Assembly (NCBI GenBank): GCA_021018995.1
Contig: JAJIZI010000023.1
Coordinates: forward strand, 124,001 to 188,000
Direction of reading: 5' to 3'
Source: Chloranthus sessilifolius
Taxonomy: Eukaryota > Streptophyta > Magnoliopsida > Chloranthales > Chloranthaceae
DNA length: 64,000 bases
Each line of letters opens with the position of its first letter. Within the stretch, counting starts at the first letter, position 1. Both the position numbers and the translations under genes were made by a program. Positions 1 to 11,241 of the stretch are shown in pieces. The notes under the pieces were generated by a model. That model was not told the origin of the DNA. It saw only the letters and a list, made by a program, of their open reading frames with translations, and searched no databases.

Positions 1-165
1 CCAAACCTCATTACATACATCGTTAATGCCTAGTTTGGCTAACACATCGGTTGCACCATTTGCAGATTTATTCACCAACACTCAAAAACACGATCAAAAC
101 ATTGTGGAGACAATTTTGACATTATCAAAAAGATTTGTGAGTTCCAATAAATCATCCCCCGACCT
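1..165 (-). mobile_element. LINE-type RNase H remnant, copy 1
   Basis: On the minus strand this stretch reads like the end of a plant LINE RNase H domain: VNKSANGATDVLAKLGIND, matching the family pattern of a reactive-Asn region followed by AD-LAKLG. It runs off the left edge. The same segment is repeated at 23386-23590, so it was part of the segment that was duplicated. It is too short and decayed to code. A host RNase H-like gene is possible but less likely. Confidence 0.4.
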
Positions 166-310
166 TCAACACCATGCACAAGAAAATGACTCTTCTAAAT
201 CCCGTATCAGCAACAAACTGATTTGCTTCAAGTAAACCAATAGAAGGGCATTTTAGAGAGTAACTTTAAATCCATCCGCTGAATCTTTGAGTTCATCCAT
301 ACTAAAACAT

Positions 311-605
311 GTTGATTGAATTGAATCGAATGATGAAAACCATTTATCCTCCCAATATTTCACACGATGGATCTTGAGATTATCGCATACCATCGAGATT
401 TGGTGTTTTATTTCACGTGGCATATATCTTAGAAAAGTGACATTAACATCACGTGCACGCTTAAAATTGACTTTAAGGTCACTTTTATGGGTGTGTACCA
501 CATGAAATAAAAAATCGACCGTCTGATGATACACCCGTGATCTAAAGATCGATCTCATGAAAGATTAGGAGGATAAACAATCTCCATCATCTGATTCAAT
601 GCAGT
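311..605. mobile_element. Foldback MITE, copy 1
   Basis: The left arm (ATTGAATCGAATGATG..., then TTTATCCTCCCAAT and GGATCTTGAGAT) is the imperfect reverse complement of the right arm ending CATCTGATTCAATGCAG. The arms are about 80-100 bases with a non-coding centre. This is the structure of a non-autonomous foldback element, perhaps Mutator-like; the superfamily is not certain. A close copy is at 23722-24005, and more distant relatives are at 22920-23340, 29650-29935 and 32784-33212. Confidence 0.6.
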
Positions 606-639
606 TGATGCGTTTCAGCGTGAATTATAATGGCATGAC

Positions 640-1179
640 TTATAATAAAGGTGAATGATGATTCTTTTAAAATGGTGATAAACTTTAATAGCATAACATA
701 TAAATATAAATGAATGAAGAGCCTTTTAAAATAATAGTATTTTTTTTCTCAAAAAAATAAAAATAAAAAATAAAAAATAAAAAAGATAGTATTTTTAAAA
801 TATTAATTTTATTAAGGACAAAATAATCATTTGGCCCATAAAAATAAAATAGTAACGCAGGATTATATGAAACACAACCACAAAACCCCCGGTCTCTCTC
901 TCCGTCCCACGGTCAATCTTAAGCCAAACGTAATAGAGTAGAGAGAGAATCTATCACGTAAGAGTAAAGAGAGAATCAGATAGAGAGCCCTTGAGAACCT
1001 GAGATTAGTACTAAAAAACTCTAACTATTCTCTCTCTAACCGATCCTTAAGTTGTTTCCACTTTAAAATTGATCATCAATTCCGTTCTTCATTGCTTCTT
1101 GTTGTAAATAACCTACACTGAAACCCTAAAAGCCCTAAAAAAAAGTATCTTTTCTTCATCTCACAACGCATATAAATAG
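640..1179 (+). promoter_or_regulatory. 5' flank of DUF295 copy 1
   Basis: Non-coding. It holds an A-rich tract at 745-790, GA/CT-rich leader-like sequence at 890-1040, and ACTTTAAAATTGATCATCAATTC at about 1060-1082, parts of which recur upstream of copies 2 and 3. A TATAAATAG-like string lies directly before the ATG (1171-1179), too close to be its core promoter. This is probably the old promoter and 5' UTR of the gene family. Confidence 0.4.
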
Positions 1180-2132
1180 ATGGATTGTTCTCTACTCCAA
1201 TGGATTTGGTAAAGAAGATTGGTCGCCATCTTCCTCTCCCCGACTATATACGTTTTGGTGTAGTATGTGAGAAAAGTTAGACGAAGACGATGACGACGAT
1301 AAAGAGAATAATAAAATTCGAAAACGCGGTTTCTTCAATTTGAGTGAGAAGAAACTCTACCATCTCGACATCCCAGAGGCTTACGGAAAACGTTTTTCCG
1401 GTCGACATCCAAATTCGGCTCCCTCCAATTAGCACTTTTCGCAGGGAACCCGACGAGTTTGATTCCGACGGCGAACAAGACGACAGAAAATACAAACCCG
1501 AATATTTCCGCGACATTTACATATTCAAAGCCCTCATATTACAATTTGGGAAATTGGCCTTCTGTAAGGCTGGGGACAAGGTTTGGACTACCATAGAGAC
1601 TCCGAGAGGGCGATTCCACCACCTTATAAGATATAAGGATGAATTGTATGCCATTATGTGTATGGGAAGAATCTTTGTTTCTGATCTACTAGCTCCTGAT
1701 CCAAAGGTCACGGAGTTTGGGGCTGAACGGCTAGTCCATAAAATCTTAACAACAGTATCTTGTCGAATCATCGGTGATTTGCTACTATCGAGAGAACTGA
1801 AATTGGGCGAGGATCCTCATGAAACAATTAAATTTGATGTTTTCAAGTTAGATGCTACTAATAAAAATGGGTGGAGTTGAGAAGCTTAGGAGACCGCATA
1901 TTGTTCGTGGGATGTAATTCTTGCTTCTCTTTCCTTCTACCGATATTCTTGGGGCCAACGGAAACCTTATTTATTTCAATCGATGACTTCTTTGAATATT
2001 ATTTATATTTCACCGAGAATACTTGATCTAGGCGTCTTCAGTTTGACAGATGGGACTGTCAAGCCATATTATCCTCCTGCATGCCATCCGGCTCGGTCAC
2101 CACCCATTTGGGTCACTCCAAATCCATGGTAG
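1180..2132 (+). pseudogene. F-box/DUF295 protein pseudogene, copy 1
   Basis: Relic of a plant F-box protein with a C-terminal DUF295 (kelch-like) domain. Such proteins are thought to be substrate-recognition subunits of SCF ubiquitin ligases. The start codon at 1180 is followed within a few codons by stops, and the F-box helix region is only partly recognisable (LPLPDYIRFGVVCE). The body is readable at 1344-1880, with LPPISTFRREPDEFDSDGEQ and RYKDELYAIMCMGRIFVSDL. Compared with copy 3, two internal blocks are missing: the strand ending in LLNPFSRA, and the stretch before the GKLAFCKAGDKVW motif. Copy 2 lacks the same two blocks. The old C-terminus SPPIWVTPNPW and its TAG at 2130-2132 are still visible. 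Non-functional. Confidence 0.8.
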
Positions 2133-3282
2133 GGCGGTACGAGGTAGCTTGATATCATGGTCTTATTTTGTTTTGTTTTTTAACTTTGCTGCAATGGATC
2201 CTTCAAGAGCCCCATTCCCATTATCGATAAATTTGTTCTCCTTTTAACTTATTATAAGCTTAGTGATTATTTTCTTCCTACATGTCTATGATCTTGGTGA
2301 ACTTATGTTTCAAAGTACTTCCTTGAAGTTTCAAGGATTGTTTGTTATGAAGAGACACATTTTAATTAATGGAACTTTTTTAACAATTTAATGAATGAAA
2401 TTATGGTTTTTCATTTTCCCATATATTATTGTCTTATGTTGGATTAATGGGGCATCACCGCCATGATAATAAACCTATCAAGCTTATGATGCATCTATTA
2501 TCGCCAAATCCTCTTTCCAGTTCTTTGTTATGGGGTGGGAGGTGACATCTATTGAAGTAGCTCTCATAAGAGCAGATTCATCTCTCACGCTCTCTCCACT
2601 GGAGAGAGCTGTTGTATGATTGTATCACTTAAAATAGCTACCCGCCAGAGCAAATAGGGTGAGGAGCTATGTTACCAAACTGAAAAGCAGTTCCCTGCAG
2701 TCACATAAAATCAATGACTTTTCAATTTTCACTAACAAAAAGGAACCCTATAGCTGCACACGTATAAGTTCAGTGTGAGTGTGTATTGTATAATTGTATT
2801 ATATATACTTGTATGATGTGTCTTTCGAGCCTCAAATTTTACTTAAACAAAATTCTAAACTTGCTTCTTTATAATACCAGCTTATAATCCCAATTTTTTT
2901 TTTAAATGTAAAAAATAAAAATTCAAAGTCTTCATTCTTCATCTTTATCTCTCGTATCAACGTCACCATCTCCTTTAGTAGTTAGGTGATGATTTTTTGT
3001 TTTTAATTTCTCTTACTTCCGTAGGCATCTTCCTTTTCTTCCTTTATTCTTCTCATTTTTTAATAGTTTTTTTTCAGACTAGAGTTTGGTAAATAAGTTA
3101 TACTTCTTTTAAACAAAAGAGTGGTTATAATCAAAATCACATGTATCGTTCGTATCGTGTAACGTCATAGTATTGTACTGTAACATATATCGTAATATAC
3201 GGTTAAAATAAGATACACATGATAGATACGTATCATTTTCTATAGCATCGTGTATCGTATTGTGTATTGTAAGAGTGACAAC
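2133..3282 (+). other. 3' flank of DUF295 copy 1, non-coding
   Basis: It matches the sequence behind copy 3 (31625-32783) over nearly its whole length, including the AT-rich tail and a stretch rich in TATCGTAT-type words at 3140-3280 that also occurs at 26690-26815 and 32640-32785. That stretch contains loose inverted pairs around GATACGTATC. No gene seen. Confidence 0.6.
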
Positions 3283-3318
3283 CATGGAGGGAGCCATTAG
3301 TTGCACATGACAAGTTGG
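3283..3318. mobile_element. Left end of foldback MITE, cut by LTR element
   Basis: GGGAGCCATTAGTTGCACATGACAAGTTGG-like sequence corresponds to the left end of the foldback MITE complete at 32784-33212. The match stops exactly where the Athila LTR begins, so the LTR element landed inside this MITE. The other half is not found to the right of the LTR elements. Confidence 0.55.
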
Positions 3319-3594
3319 TGTTGACAAGTGAAAAATACCATTTTTCACCCCTAAACTTAAGTCTTGATAGACCTTTGAGAGAACTAAATAAGTGTTTTAA
3401 GTGCCTATGATGCAGCTAACAATAAAGACAGGCTTAACCATAAAAGCAGATCAAAAGTGCCAAAAAGAAGACAATGGATGTCAGTCCAAAGGAAGGAGGT
3501 GAAGAAACAACCTCATCAGCTGTGGAAAAGTCTAAAAGGAAGAGGCAAAGACCTGTAAGAGAAGCAGGGAACAATTCGAACAGAGAAATGCAAT

Positions 3595-3845
3595 ACAGAG
3601 TTCTTTTCGCAAAGAACCTGCACTTTTCGTACAGCACCTGGAACTCTGCGAAAAGGACTAAACCTCCAGGCTTAGTTTTCGAAGAGCATCGGAACTCTTC
3701 GAAAAGAAGATTGAACTTTGCGAAACGTAGAAAACACAATTCGAAGAGAGATTGAACATTGCGAAAAGAGCTTCAGAAGTCACAGCACTTTGCGAAAAGG
3801 CCCTTAAGCTCTGCGAAAAGGTATTCTGGAGATTCGCAGCTTTAA
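3595..3845 (+). repeat. TTCGAA / TTTGCGAAA motif array in Athila LTR
   Basis: At least a dozen related words are packed here: TTTTCGCAAAG, CTGCGAAAAGG, TTTTCGAAGAG, CTTCGAAAAG, CTTTGCGAAA, AATTCGAAGAG. Most are partly palindromic around TTCGAA or a CG core. The array lies about 330 bases upstream of the LTR TATA box, so it sits in U3 where regulators would bind. The same array is in the right LTR (15128-15392) and again before the third ORF (10640-10905). Confidence 0.7.
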
Positions 3846-4174
3846 CAAGGGCAATTCAGTAATCTGTTGCACGCGTCCCAATGCATTTTAAAACCCAAGG
3901 ACATTCCGGAAGATTCTGAGCACGAACCAAAGGCATATTCCACCCCATGTGAACACCCAAAGATGAAATTACTTGGCGGGAACTTCTAGAAGCTCAAACA
4001 GATTTTTGAATTACATAACAGAATTGATGCTTCTATCACCTGATTGGCTGAACCAGATCGAAGAATTCTGATTGGCCAGAACAGATCTGGATCCTCGTGC
4101 TCGACCACCATTGGTCAATACATTCTGAGCACCTCTGATTGGTTGAAACACATCTGAGCTGGACTTGGGGAAAA

Positions 4175-4183
4175 CTATAAATA
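4175..4183 (+). promoter_or_regulatory. TATA box of Athila LTR
   Basis: TATAAATAG in the middle of the LTR; the right LTR has the same string at about 15735-15743. A plausible U3/R core promoter. Confidence 0.6.
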
Positions 4184-5164
4184 GACGAACCATTTGCCCA
4201 ATTTGGGCATCCAGATTTTGAGTTTCATTCCTATTCCCCCATTTCCAAACCAGATAGTTTGTCTGAAATCCCTGTAATAGCTTCACTTTGACTTGCAATT
4301 GAGAGCTGTGAGACATTTCTGTAATTCAAAAGAGTTGTATTCAAGACTACAAATCGAGAGTCGCTTAAGGTGCCTCTGTAATTGTAGCAATTGGATTTGA
4401 AAAGGTTCTTTGTAAACCGTATTTTCTCAATAGGACTCCTGTTAAGGGTTCCCTCTGATCTCCTTATTGCATTAGACTCCTTTAGATTTACTGTTTTTCA
4501 TCCAATTCTCCCTGATTCATTTTTCCTGTGAGAATTAGTGTTGGTATCCTAATCTCTCACGGCATTTGTAGTGATGCTTCTTGTCCTAAACTAAGGCTTT
4601 GGATTAAAGATCTGGATGGTTTGTGGCCATTAAAGTGGATGACCATAGCCATAAGCTTAAACCTAATCCTTAAATTAGATTTATTTCTCTTACATCTGCG
4701 CTTGTAACAGATGAAGATTGGAACACCTCACGAGCGCGAGTTATTCTCATTAGATTGCAAAGACCAAATCAGATTTGGATATTACTTCTCCATCTTTGTT
4801 TCAATCACTCGCCGAACTCGGATCTGGATCATTTAGTTTAAAAGTTTCTTTGTTTTTAGTTTGTTAAACGTGACAAATTCAAACCTCTCATCTTATCAGC
4901 TTTCTAGATAGGATAAGAAGCCGATCGTAGCTCGGATCTGGAGGTTTATCTTACATTTTAAACAAATTCTCCGTGGACGATCTTTCACTCACTTACTTTT
5001 AAAACTTGCTACAATTGGCCTGATCTTGCGAGCTAATTCTCTTCTAACTGTCGATATTTCCTTATTTGTTTATTTAGTCTAGTGCCTCTGTAATTTAGCA
5101 GCAATAAATCTGTTTTTCAAAACACACATAAATCAAGCACACTAAGAAGATACCAACAAGTTTT

Positions 5165-5183
5165 TGGCGCCGTTGCCGGGGAA
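5165..5183 (+). promoter_or_regulatory. Primer binding site, tRNA-Asp type
   Basis: TGGCGCCGTTGCCGGGGAA matches the 3' end of plant tRNA-Asp as used by Athila and related elements. It lies just inside the 5' LTR. Confidence 0.85.
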
Positions 5184-5430
5184 TTTGTTCTAAAATAGAT
5201 AGACCTAAGTTTTTCATTTTAATTTTTATCGATTAAACTATTCTATTGTTTACACTTGTGCGATTATTCATATTCCGGTTTTTAAAGAAGGGAAATTACC
5301 GAAAGGAATTTCAAGGTTTGTCATAATCATAATCGATTTTTTGTTCGAGTTGTATGTTTGGTAGGAGGACTCTCTAGATTCTCCCATTGAATTTAGAAGT
5401 TGAAAGGCTACTACGAACCAAGCAAACAAC

Positions 5431-6728
5431 ATGAATTCCGCTACTATGGGTGAAGAACCTCGACTTTTGAGGGATTACTTTGCACCGTGCTTATAATTCC
5501 CCTTTGCATTCAATTTCCTACTGTTGAAGGAAATTATGAGATCAAGTCATCAACTATCCAAATGCTTCCTTCCTTCCATGGGTTGAGTAAGGAAGACCCA
5601 TACAAACATGTGGATGAATTCTTGGCTCTTTGCACCACATTCAACATAGCTGGACTGGGTCCAGAAGCAACCAAGCTTAGGCTCTTTCCTTTTTCATTAA
5701 AGGATAAAGCTAGAGCATGGTTATCCATGTTAGCACCAAACAGTATCACTTCTTGGAATGATTTGTAGTGTCAATTCTTAGCCAAATATTTCCCAATGTC
5801 TAAAACAAGCCAATTGAGACAAAGTATCATTTCATTCTCCCAAAACTCAACTGAAACTTTCCATGAAGCATGGGAAAGATTCAAGGAAAGCTAAGGCAAT
5901 GTCCTCATCATCAAATTCCTAGGTGGCATGGTTCAAAGCTTCTATCAAGGAATTGATCAAAAAAACAAAAATATGGTGGATGCTTCTGTGGAGGCACTTA
6001 CTTGCAAAAAAAGCGAAGAGGTTTGGGACTTATTTGAAGTGATTGGTGAAAACTCCACTCAAGCAGAATCTCCCAAGAGAAATTGAAAATCCTGCTAGGT
6101 TGAACAACCACCAACCCACCAAAGGAAAGATCTATGAGGTGAATGAGTTGGAAAGAAAGATGGACAATTTAACCACAAAGTTTGATAGATTGATGGACTC
6201 ACTTAAAACTCCAAATATTTCAAGAGTAGAGGAGGCATGTCTGAAATGCCAGTCCCCTACTCATTCACTTGACCAATGTCCTGCTGCATCAACAGAAACA
6301 ACCAAAGAATCAAATGCCTTTCAAAACTGCACATCCATATCAGCAGAATTTTTATGTCAAACCAAACTTTCAGCAGCCCATTCCAAAACCCTTCCAGGTC
6401 CCTTTCTTTTGAAGATCAAGTCCTAAATTCACTCCAGAATTTAGGATCTTTAACTCAAACTGTGAATTTTCACAGCCAGAGCATAAAGAAGATTGAAGAA
6501 ACATTGGGACAGCTTTCAAATACCTTGGCAAAAAGAGAGGAAGGAAAGTTACCCAGCCAACCTTTGAACAATCCCAAAGGACAGTTCATGGTTGGAGAAG
6601 CTTCTAATTCACATGAAGAAGTAAAAACTGTCACCACTTTGAGAAGTGGAAAAATGATAGATAACAAAGTGGGTCAAGAAGAAAGAAATGAGGAAGAGGA
6701 TAAAGATATGCAAGAAGAGCAAAGATAG
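5431..6728 (+). mobile_element. gag region of Athila-type element A
   Basis: Starts at an ATG followed by GEEPRLLRDYF. It contains the retrotransposon gag core (MLPSFHGLSKEDPYKHVDEF, RLFPFSLKDKARAWL) and a zinc knuckle CLKCQSPTHSLDQC (CX2CX4HX4C) at about 6238-6280. Gag packages element RNA in virus-like particles. Broken by several interruptions. The corresponding region of element B is 17014-18406. Confidence 0.75.
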
Positions 6729-6766
6729 TGATAGCAAGTAAGGTTGTACCCTTGTAAAACCAAAAA

Positions 6767-7692
6767 ATGAAAAAGCAAAAAGTAAAAATTTACGAAAACA
6801 CTTCTAAAGTAGATGAAAGATTAGTTCCGCATTTACCATTTCCTCATGCAATGAAATCTGTATCCCATTTTGATAAAGGGAACACAAAAATAGATGAGAT
6901 GCTGGAGACTTTCAAGCAAGTCAAGATAAATTTACCTTTGCTTGAAGCAATCAAACAAATTCCAGCATATGCAAAATTTTTGAAAAAGATGTTTGCACTC
7001 ACAAAAAACAATCTAGGATACAGTTGTCCAAAAAGGTCTTTGCTGTGGAAAGAATTAACCAGGTGTTATCCATTGCTACACCTCCTAAACTTCAAGATCC
7101 ACGAATCCCTTGCATTATTGGGGAACACACCATTGAAAAGGCTTTATTAGATCCGGTGCTAGTGTCAACCTACTTCCATATTCTCATATGAGAAACTAGG
7201 TTTGGGAGAATTAAAACCCACTCATGTGGTGTTACAACTAGCGAGACCGTAAAGAAAGCAGAGGGATGATTGAAGATGTATTGGTGGGAGTAGATAAATT
7301 CTTCTATCCTGCTGATTTTCTAGTTTTGGATATGGAACCAACTAAAAGCAAAACTTTCATCCCTCATTTTGGGAAGACCATTCTCGCTACAAGAAATGCT
7401 TGCATTCAATGCAGTGTCCGGTATTATGGAAGTCTCATTTGGAAACATGAAGGTAAAATTAAATGTTTATAATGCACACACACCTCAATTGAGCTCTCAA
7501 GAATGTTTTCATGTTGATCTATTGGATGAACTTGTGGAAGGGACTTTACAACAATTTCTAGGTAAAGATTTCACCACAAATGTTAAAGATGCTTGGGGAT
7601 ATGCTGAAAATAAAGCAAGTTGTATCTCAAATTTCGAGGAAATAAATGTTGTGCAAGGAACTCTTAATCAATCGCCAAGTTTCTCTCCTTGA
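6767..7692 (+). mobile_element. Protease region of Athila-type element A
   Basis: Corresponds to the better preserved protease region of element B (18583-19365), which shows LLDLGASVNLLP and ILGRPFL. Here the words VGVDKFFYPADFLVLDMEPT and FHVDLLDELVEGTLQQFLG are visible. An aspartic protease that processes Gag-Pol is expected. Broken. Confidence 0.7.
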
Positions 7693-8039
7693 AACACTAC
7701 TCTCCCCTTCCACAAACATCTAAGGTACCTTTGTTACCTTCTTTTCTCACCCCGATTTAGAACTAAAGCTTTAAAATTTGAAGTATGTGTTCTTAGGTAA
7801 TCATAAATCATTGCACATTATTTCTTCCTCTCTCACAAAGGAGCAAGAGGAAGAGTCATGATAGTCTTGAAAGGACATAAAGGGCAATTCGGACTATTGC
7901 CGATTTAGGAGGAATCACCAAATTGCTTGCATGCACAAAATCCACTTGGAAGAAGATGCAAAGCCTTCTAGAGAAATGCAAAGAAGGTTGAACCCTCATA
8001 TGCAAGAAGTGGTCATGGAAGAGGTTGTTAAGTTGTTGG

Positions 8040-8790
8040 ATGCAGGGTCATTTACCCCATTTGATTCAAACTTGGGTAGCACCTACACGGGTGGTACCTA
8101 AGAAATCTGGAATCACCGTTGTAACCTCGCATTACGGTGAGCTTATGTCAACCGGGCAAACAACTGGATGGAGAGTCCGTATTGATTACGAAAATTAAAT
8201 GCAATGACCGTAAAAGACCATTTCCTCCCATTCATTGATCGATCTTAGATAAGCTAGCGGGAAAAGCTTATTACCGCTTTTCTTGATGGTTACTCCGTTA
8301 CAACCAGATTCACTGTACCCACAAGATCGTGAAAAGACCACATTCACGTGCCCTTTTGGCACTTTTGCCTATAGGAGAATGCCTTTTGGTCTTTGTAATG
8401 CTCCTACCTTCCAAAGATGCATGTATGCAATTTTTTCGATATGATTGACCAATTTATGGAGATTTTTATGGATGATTTCTCAATCTATGGCAACAGCTTT
8501 TCCGGTGTTTACACCATCTCAAATTGGTACTACAAAGATGCTAAGAAACCAATCTGGTTTTGAGTTGGGAAAAGAGCCATTTCATGGTCACCCGTGGCAT
8601 TGTCCTTGGCCATGTTGTTTCCACAAGGGCATTGAGGTGGACAAAGCAAAATTGAGTTAATTGCACATTTACCACCTCCCAAAATCATTAAACAAATCGA
8701 AGTTTTTAGGACATCTTTGGATTTTACGAAGGTTCATCAAGGACTTCAAGAAATAACTAAACCTCTTTGTCATTTTTGTGCCAAGATGTC
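8040..8790 (+). mobile_element. Reverse transcriptase region of Athila-type element A
   Basis: Recognisable Ty3/gypsy RT words in scattered frames: the palm region around FGTFAYRRMPFGLCNAP, and the block around MDDFSIYG that carries the catalytic aspartates in the family. Heavily broken. Confidence 0.65.
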
Positions 8791-8879
8791 CCTTTTGTTT
8801 TCAATAATGAATGCATGAAGGCTTTTGAATTCCTAAAAGCGTGATTTCAACTCCAATATTGCGCCTCCAGATTATTCAT

Positions 8880-9240
8880 TACCTTTTGAACTGATGTGTG
8901 ATGCATCGATTATGCTTTGGGAGCTGTCCTTGGACAGAGAAAAGATAAAGCCTCATGTCATAGCTTATGCCAAGAGATCAATGATTGATGCAGCTCAATT
9001 ACACAACAAGCGAGAAGGAGCTGGCAATTGTTTTGCTTTAGAAAAATTCAGTCATATGTCTTGGGTTCACAAATAGTGGTGTTCATCGACCACTCGCCTT
9101 TGAAATACCTTTCATCTAACAAGGACACCAAACCAAGATTAATCAGGTGGATTCTCCTATTACAGGAATTTGATCTACAGATTAAAGATAAAAAAGGGGT
9201 GGAGATGTGGTGGCTGATCACCTCTCCAAAATTTTAATCT
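8880..9240 (+). mobile_element. RNase H region of Athila-type element A
   Basis: Words such as [23 protein letters not shown] and [20 protein letters not shown] are those of the gypsy RNase H, followed by the tether [20 protein letters not shown]. It would degrade the RNA strand of the RNA-DNA hybrid. Broken. Confidence 0.7.
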
Positions 9241-9253
9241 TGAGATTGATAGG

Positions 9254-10190
9254 TTGCCTATCAATGAATCTTTCCCTGATGAGCAACGTTTTGCCATTAG
9301 TGAACACACTCCTCGGTTTGCCAACATAGTCAACTTTTTGGCTACTGGAAGAATTCCTCACCATTGGAATAGAATGGATAAAGATCTTTTCTTCTCAAAA
9401 GTTAAACACTTCATCTGGGAGGATCCTTATCTGTTTAAGAGTTGTGGAGATCAAATAATAAGGAAATGTGTCCCTGACTAAGAATTTCATAGAATACTTT
9501 CTATGTGTCATGAACAGTTGTGGAGGTCATTTTAGTGGGAACAAAACTGCGCAAAAGTTTTGCAAAGGTGGATTTTATTGGCCTACACTTTTCAAGGATG
9601 CCCTGCAGCATTGTAAATCCTGCCAGAACTGTCAGAAATTAGGCAGCATTTCCAAGAGAAACTCAATGCCTTTAGAGCCTATTTTGGTAGTTGAGTTGTT
9701 TGATGTTTGGGGGATAGACTTCATGGGTCCCTTTCCTCCTTCCAATGGGAATAACTTCATTTTAGTAGCTGTGGATTATGTATCCAAATGGATTGAAGCC
9801 ACAGCTACTAAAACAAATGATCACAAAGTGGTCTTGAAATTTCTTAAGGATCACATTTTTTCCAGGTTTGGTTTTCCCAGAGCCATTATCAGTGATGGGG
9901 GAAGCCATTTTTGTAATAGACATTTTGAAACATTGTTGAAGAAATACTCTGTGACTATAGAGTAGCCACTCCATTTCATCCACAAACCAGTGGACAAGTG
10001 GAGATTTCCAATAGAGAAATCAAACATATTTTGGAAAAGATTGTGAAGAAGGACAGAAAGGATTGGTCCTTTAAGCTGAATGATGCATTGTGGGCATATA
10101 GGACAGCCTATAAAACCCCAATTGGTATGTCCCCATTTAGGTTGGTCTATGGCAAAGCATGCCATTTTACCGTGAGAGTTAGAATATAAA
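9254..10190 (+). mobile_element. Integrase region of Athila-type element A
   Basis: A zinc-binding N-terminus ([20 protein letters not shown], then [11 protein letters not shown]) is followed by a catalytic core with [20 protein letters not shown] and [10 protein letters not shown], then the block YGKACH typical of Athila/Tat integrases. CAG and CTG are common here and long reading frames survive, unlike the RT region just upstream. Broken. Confidence 0.8.
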
Positions 10191-10639
10191 GCTTTTGGGC
10201 CATTAAAACATTGAACATGGATCTAACTATCAGGTAATCACAGAAATTGCAACTTGTCGAAAAGAAGAGCCGAATGGATGCATACACCAATTCAAGATTA
10301 TATAAAGAGAAAGTCAAAACTTTTCATGATAAAATTTATTGAGAAAAGAGTTCACATACTGGTTCTAAGGTATGGTTATTTAACTCAAAGCTCAAGTTTT
10401 CCCGGAAAACCGAGATCCGAATGGGATGGGCCATACCGTCATTCAAGCACTTGATCCAAGTAATGGAAGAATCATAAAGGTCAATGGTCGAGGCTCAAAC
10501 CATGCATTGAAAATACCCGAGAGCCTGTCTTTGCCCATCTATCATCACGAATCTCCAAAAATTTGATGGTAGAAAACTGTACATTATGTTTATATATCAT
10601 AGTTTTTGCTTATTTTCTCTGTTTCTGCTTTTATCTCTT

Positions 10640-10905
10640 TTCGCATAGTTGAAACATGCTTAAAGTTCAGTCGCAAAGTCATAATTCGCTTTCGAAAGCA
10701 AAGATGTGCTTTTCGAATAGTTAGAGCTGAAGCCATTTTCTTTTCGAAAAGATAGTTCTGAAGCTAATTTCTTTTCGAAACGATAGTTCGGAAGCTAATT
10801 TCTTTGCGAAATGATGTTTCTGAAGCTGTCAACTTGTCGAATGGTACTAATGCCATTCGCAATTGTAAAAAGGTCTCTTTTGGAAATTTTCGAATATTTA
10901 AAGGC
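10640..10905 (+). repeat. TTCGAA motif array before the Athila third ORF
   Basis: About ten words of the same kind as in the LTR: TTTTCGCATAG, TTTCGAAAGC, TTTTCGAATAG, TTTTCGAAAAG, TTTTCGAAACG, TTTGCGAAATG, TTGTCGAATGG, TTTTCGAATA. It lies between integrase and the third ORF and is followed by a TATA-like box, so it looks like the upstream part of an internal promoter. Confidence 0.65.
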
Positions 10906-10927
10906 GCTTTGAGACATTAACTTTGAG

Positions 10928-10936
10928 TATATTTAA
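10928..10936 (+). promoter_or_regulatory. Candidate TATA box for the Athila third ORF
   Basis: TATATTTAA just downstream of the motif array and about 310 bases before the ATG at 11242. Inference from position and similarity to the Tekay layout (43230, 55531). Confidence 0.4.
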
Positions 10937-11241
10937 ACCCCTTTCGAAGTCGGGGTTTCATTTCAAACTCTTTCTGCAGAGCGACTCTTCACTGCTACCC
11001 TACTTCGCTCTCTCCTTGCACGAGTTAACAAGTTTACTACCCTTTGTAATGGCGATTGTGTAGATCATTTGCATTTTCGGAGAAGGATTTCAGCTTGTAA
11101 TCTGGGATTTCGCAGCAAACAACTCGTTCAACCATAAACCCTAGATCTCGGTATTTCTCTACCCATTCTCTCTGGTTATCATTTAGTAAGTTGATTATGT
11201 GTCAGCATCTATTTTGGGCATTTTTTCTACATCAATCTAGA

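Larger units (their letters stand above)
1..3318 (+). repeat. Segmental repeat unit 1 (holds DUF295 copy 1)
   Basis: This block matches 23422-25505 and 26478-26880 (unit 2) over its LINE scrap, foldback MITE, 5' flank, pseudogene and distal 3' flank. From about 1080 onward it also matches 30430-32820 (unit 3). Units 1 and 2 share gene defects that unit 3 lacks, so they are the closer pair. Its right end is cut by the Athila LTR at 3319. Confidence 0.85.
3319..5158 (+). repeat. 5' LTR of Athila-type element A
   Basis: Starts TGTTGACAAG and ends ATACCAACA, an imperfect inverted terminal pair. It is followed six bases later by a tRNA-Asp primer site. About 1840 bases. It holds a CG-motif array (3595-3845) and a TATA box (4175-4183). 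Confidence 0.85.

Noticed and set aside
253-558. Minus-strand open frame of 101 codons
   Set aside because: It lies inside the foldback MITE; the second copy at 23722-24005 does not keep the frame open.
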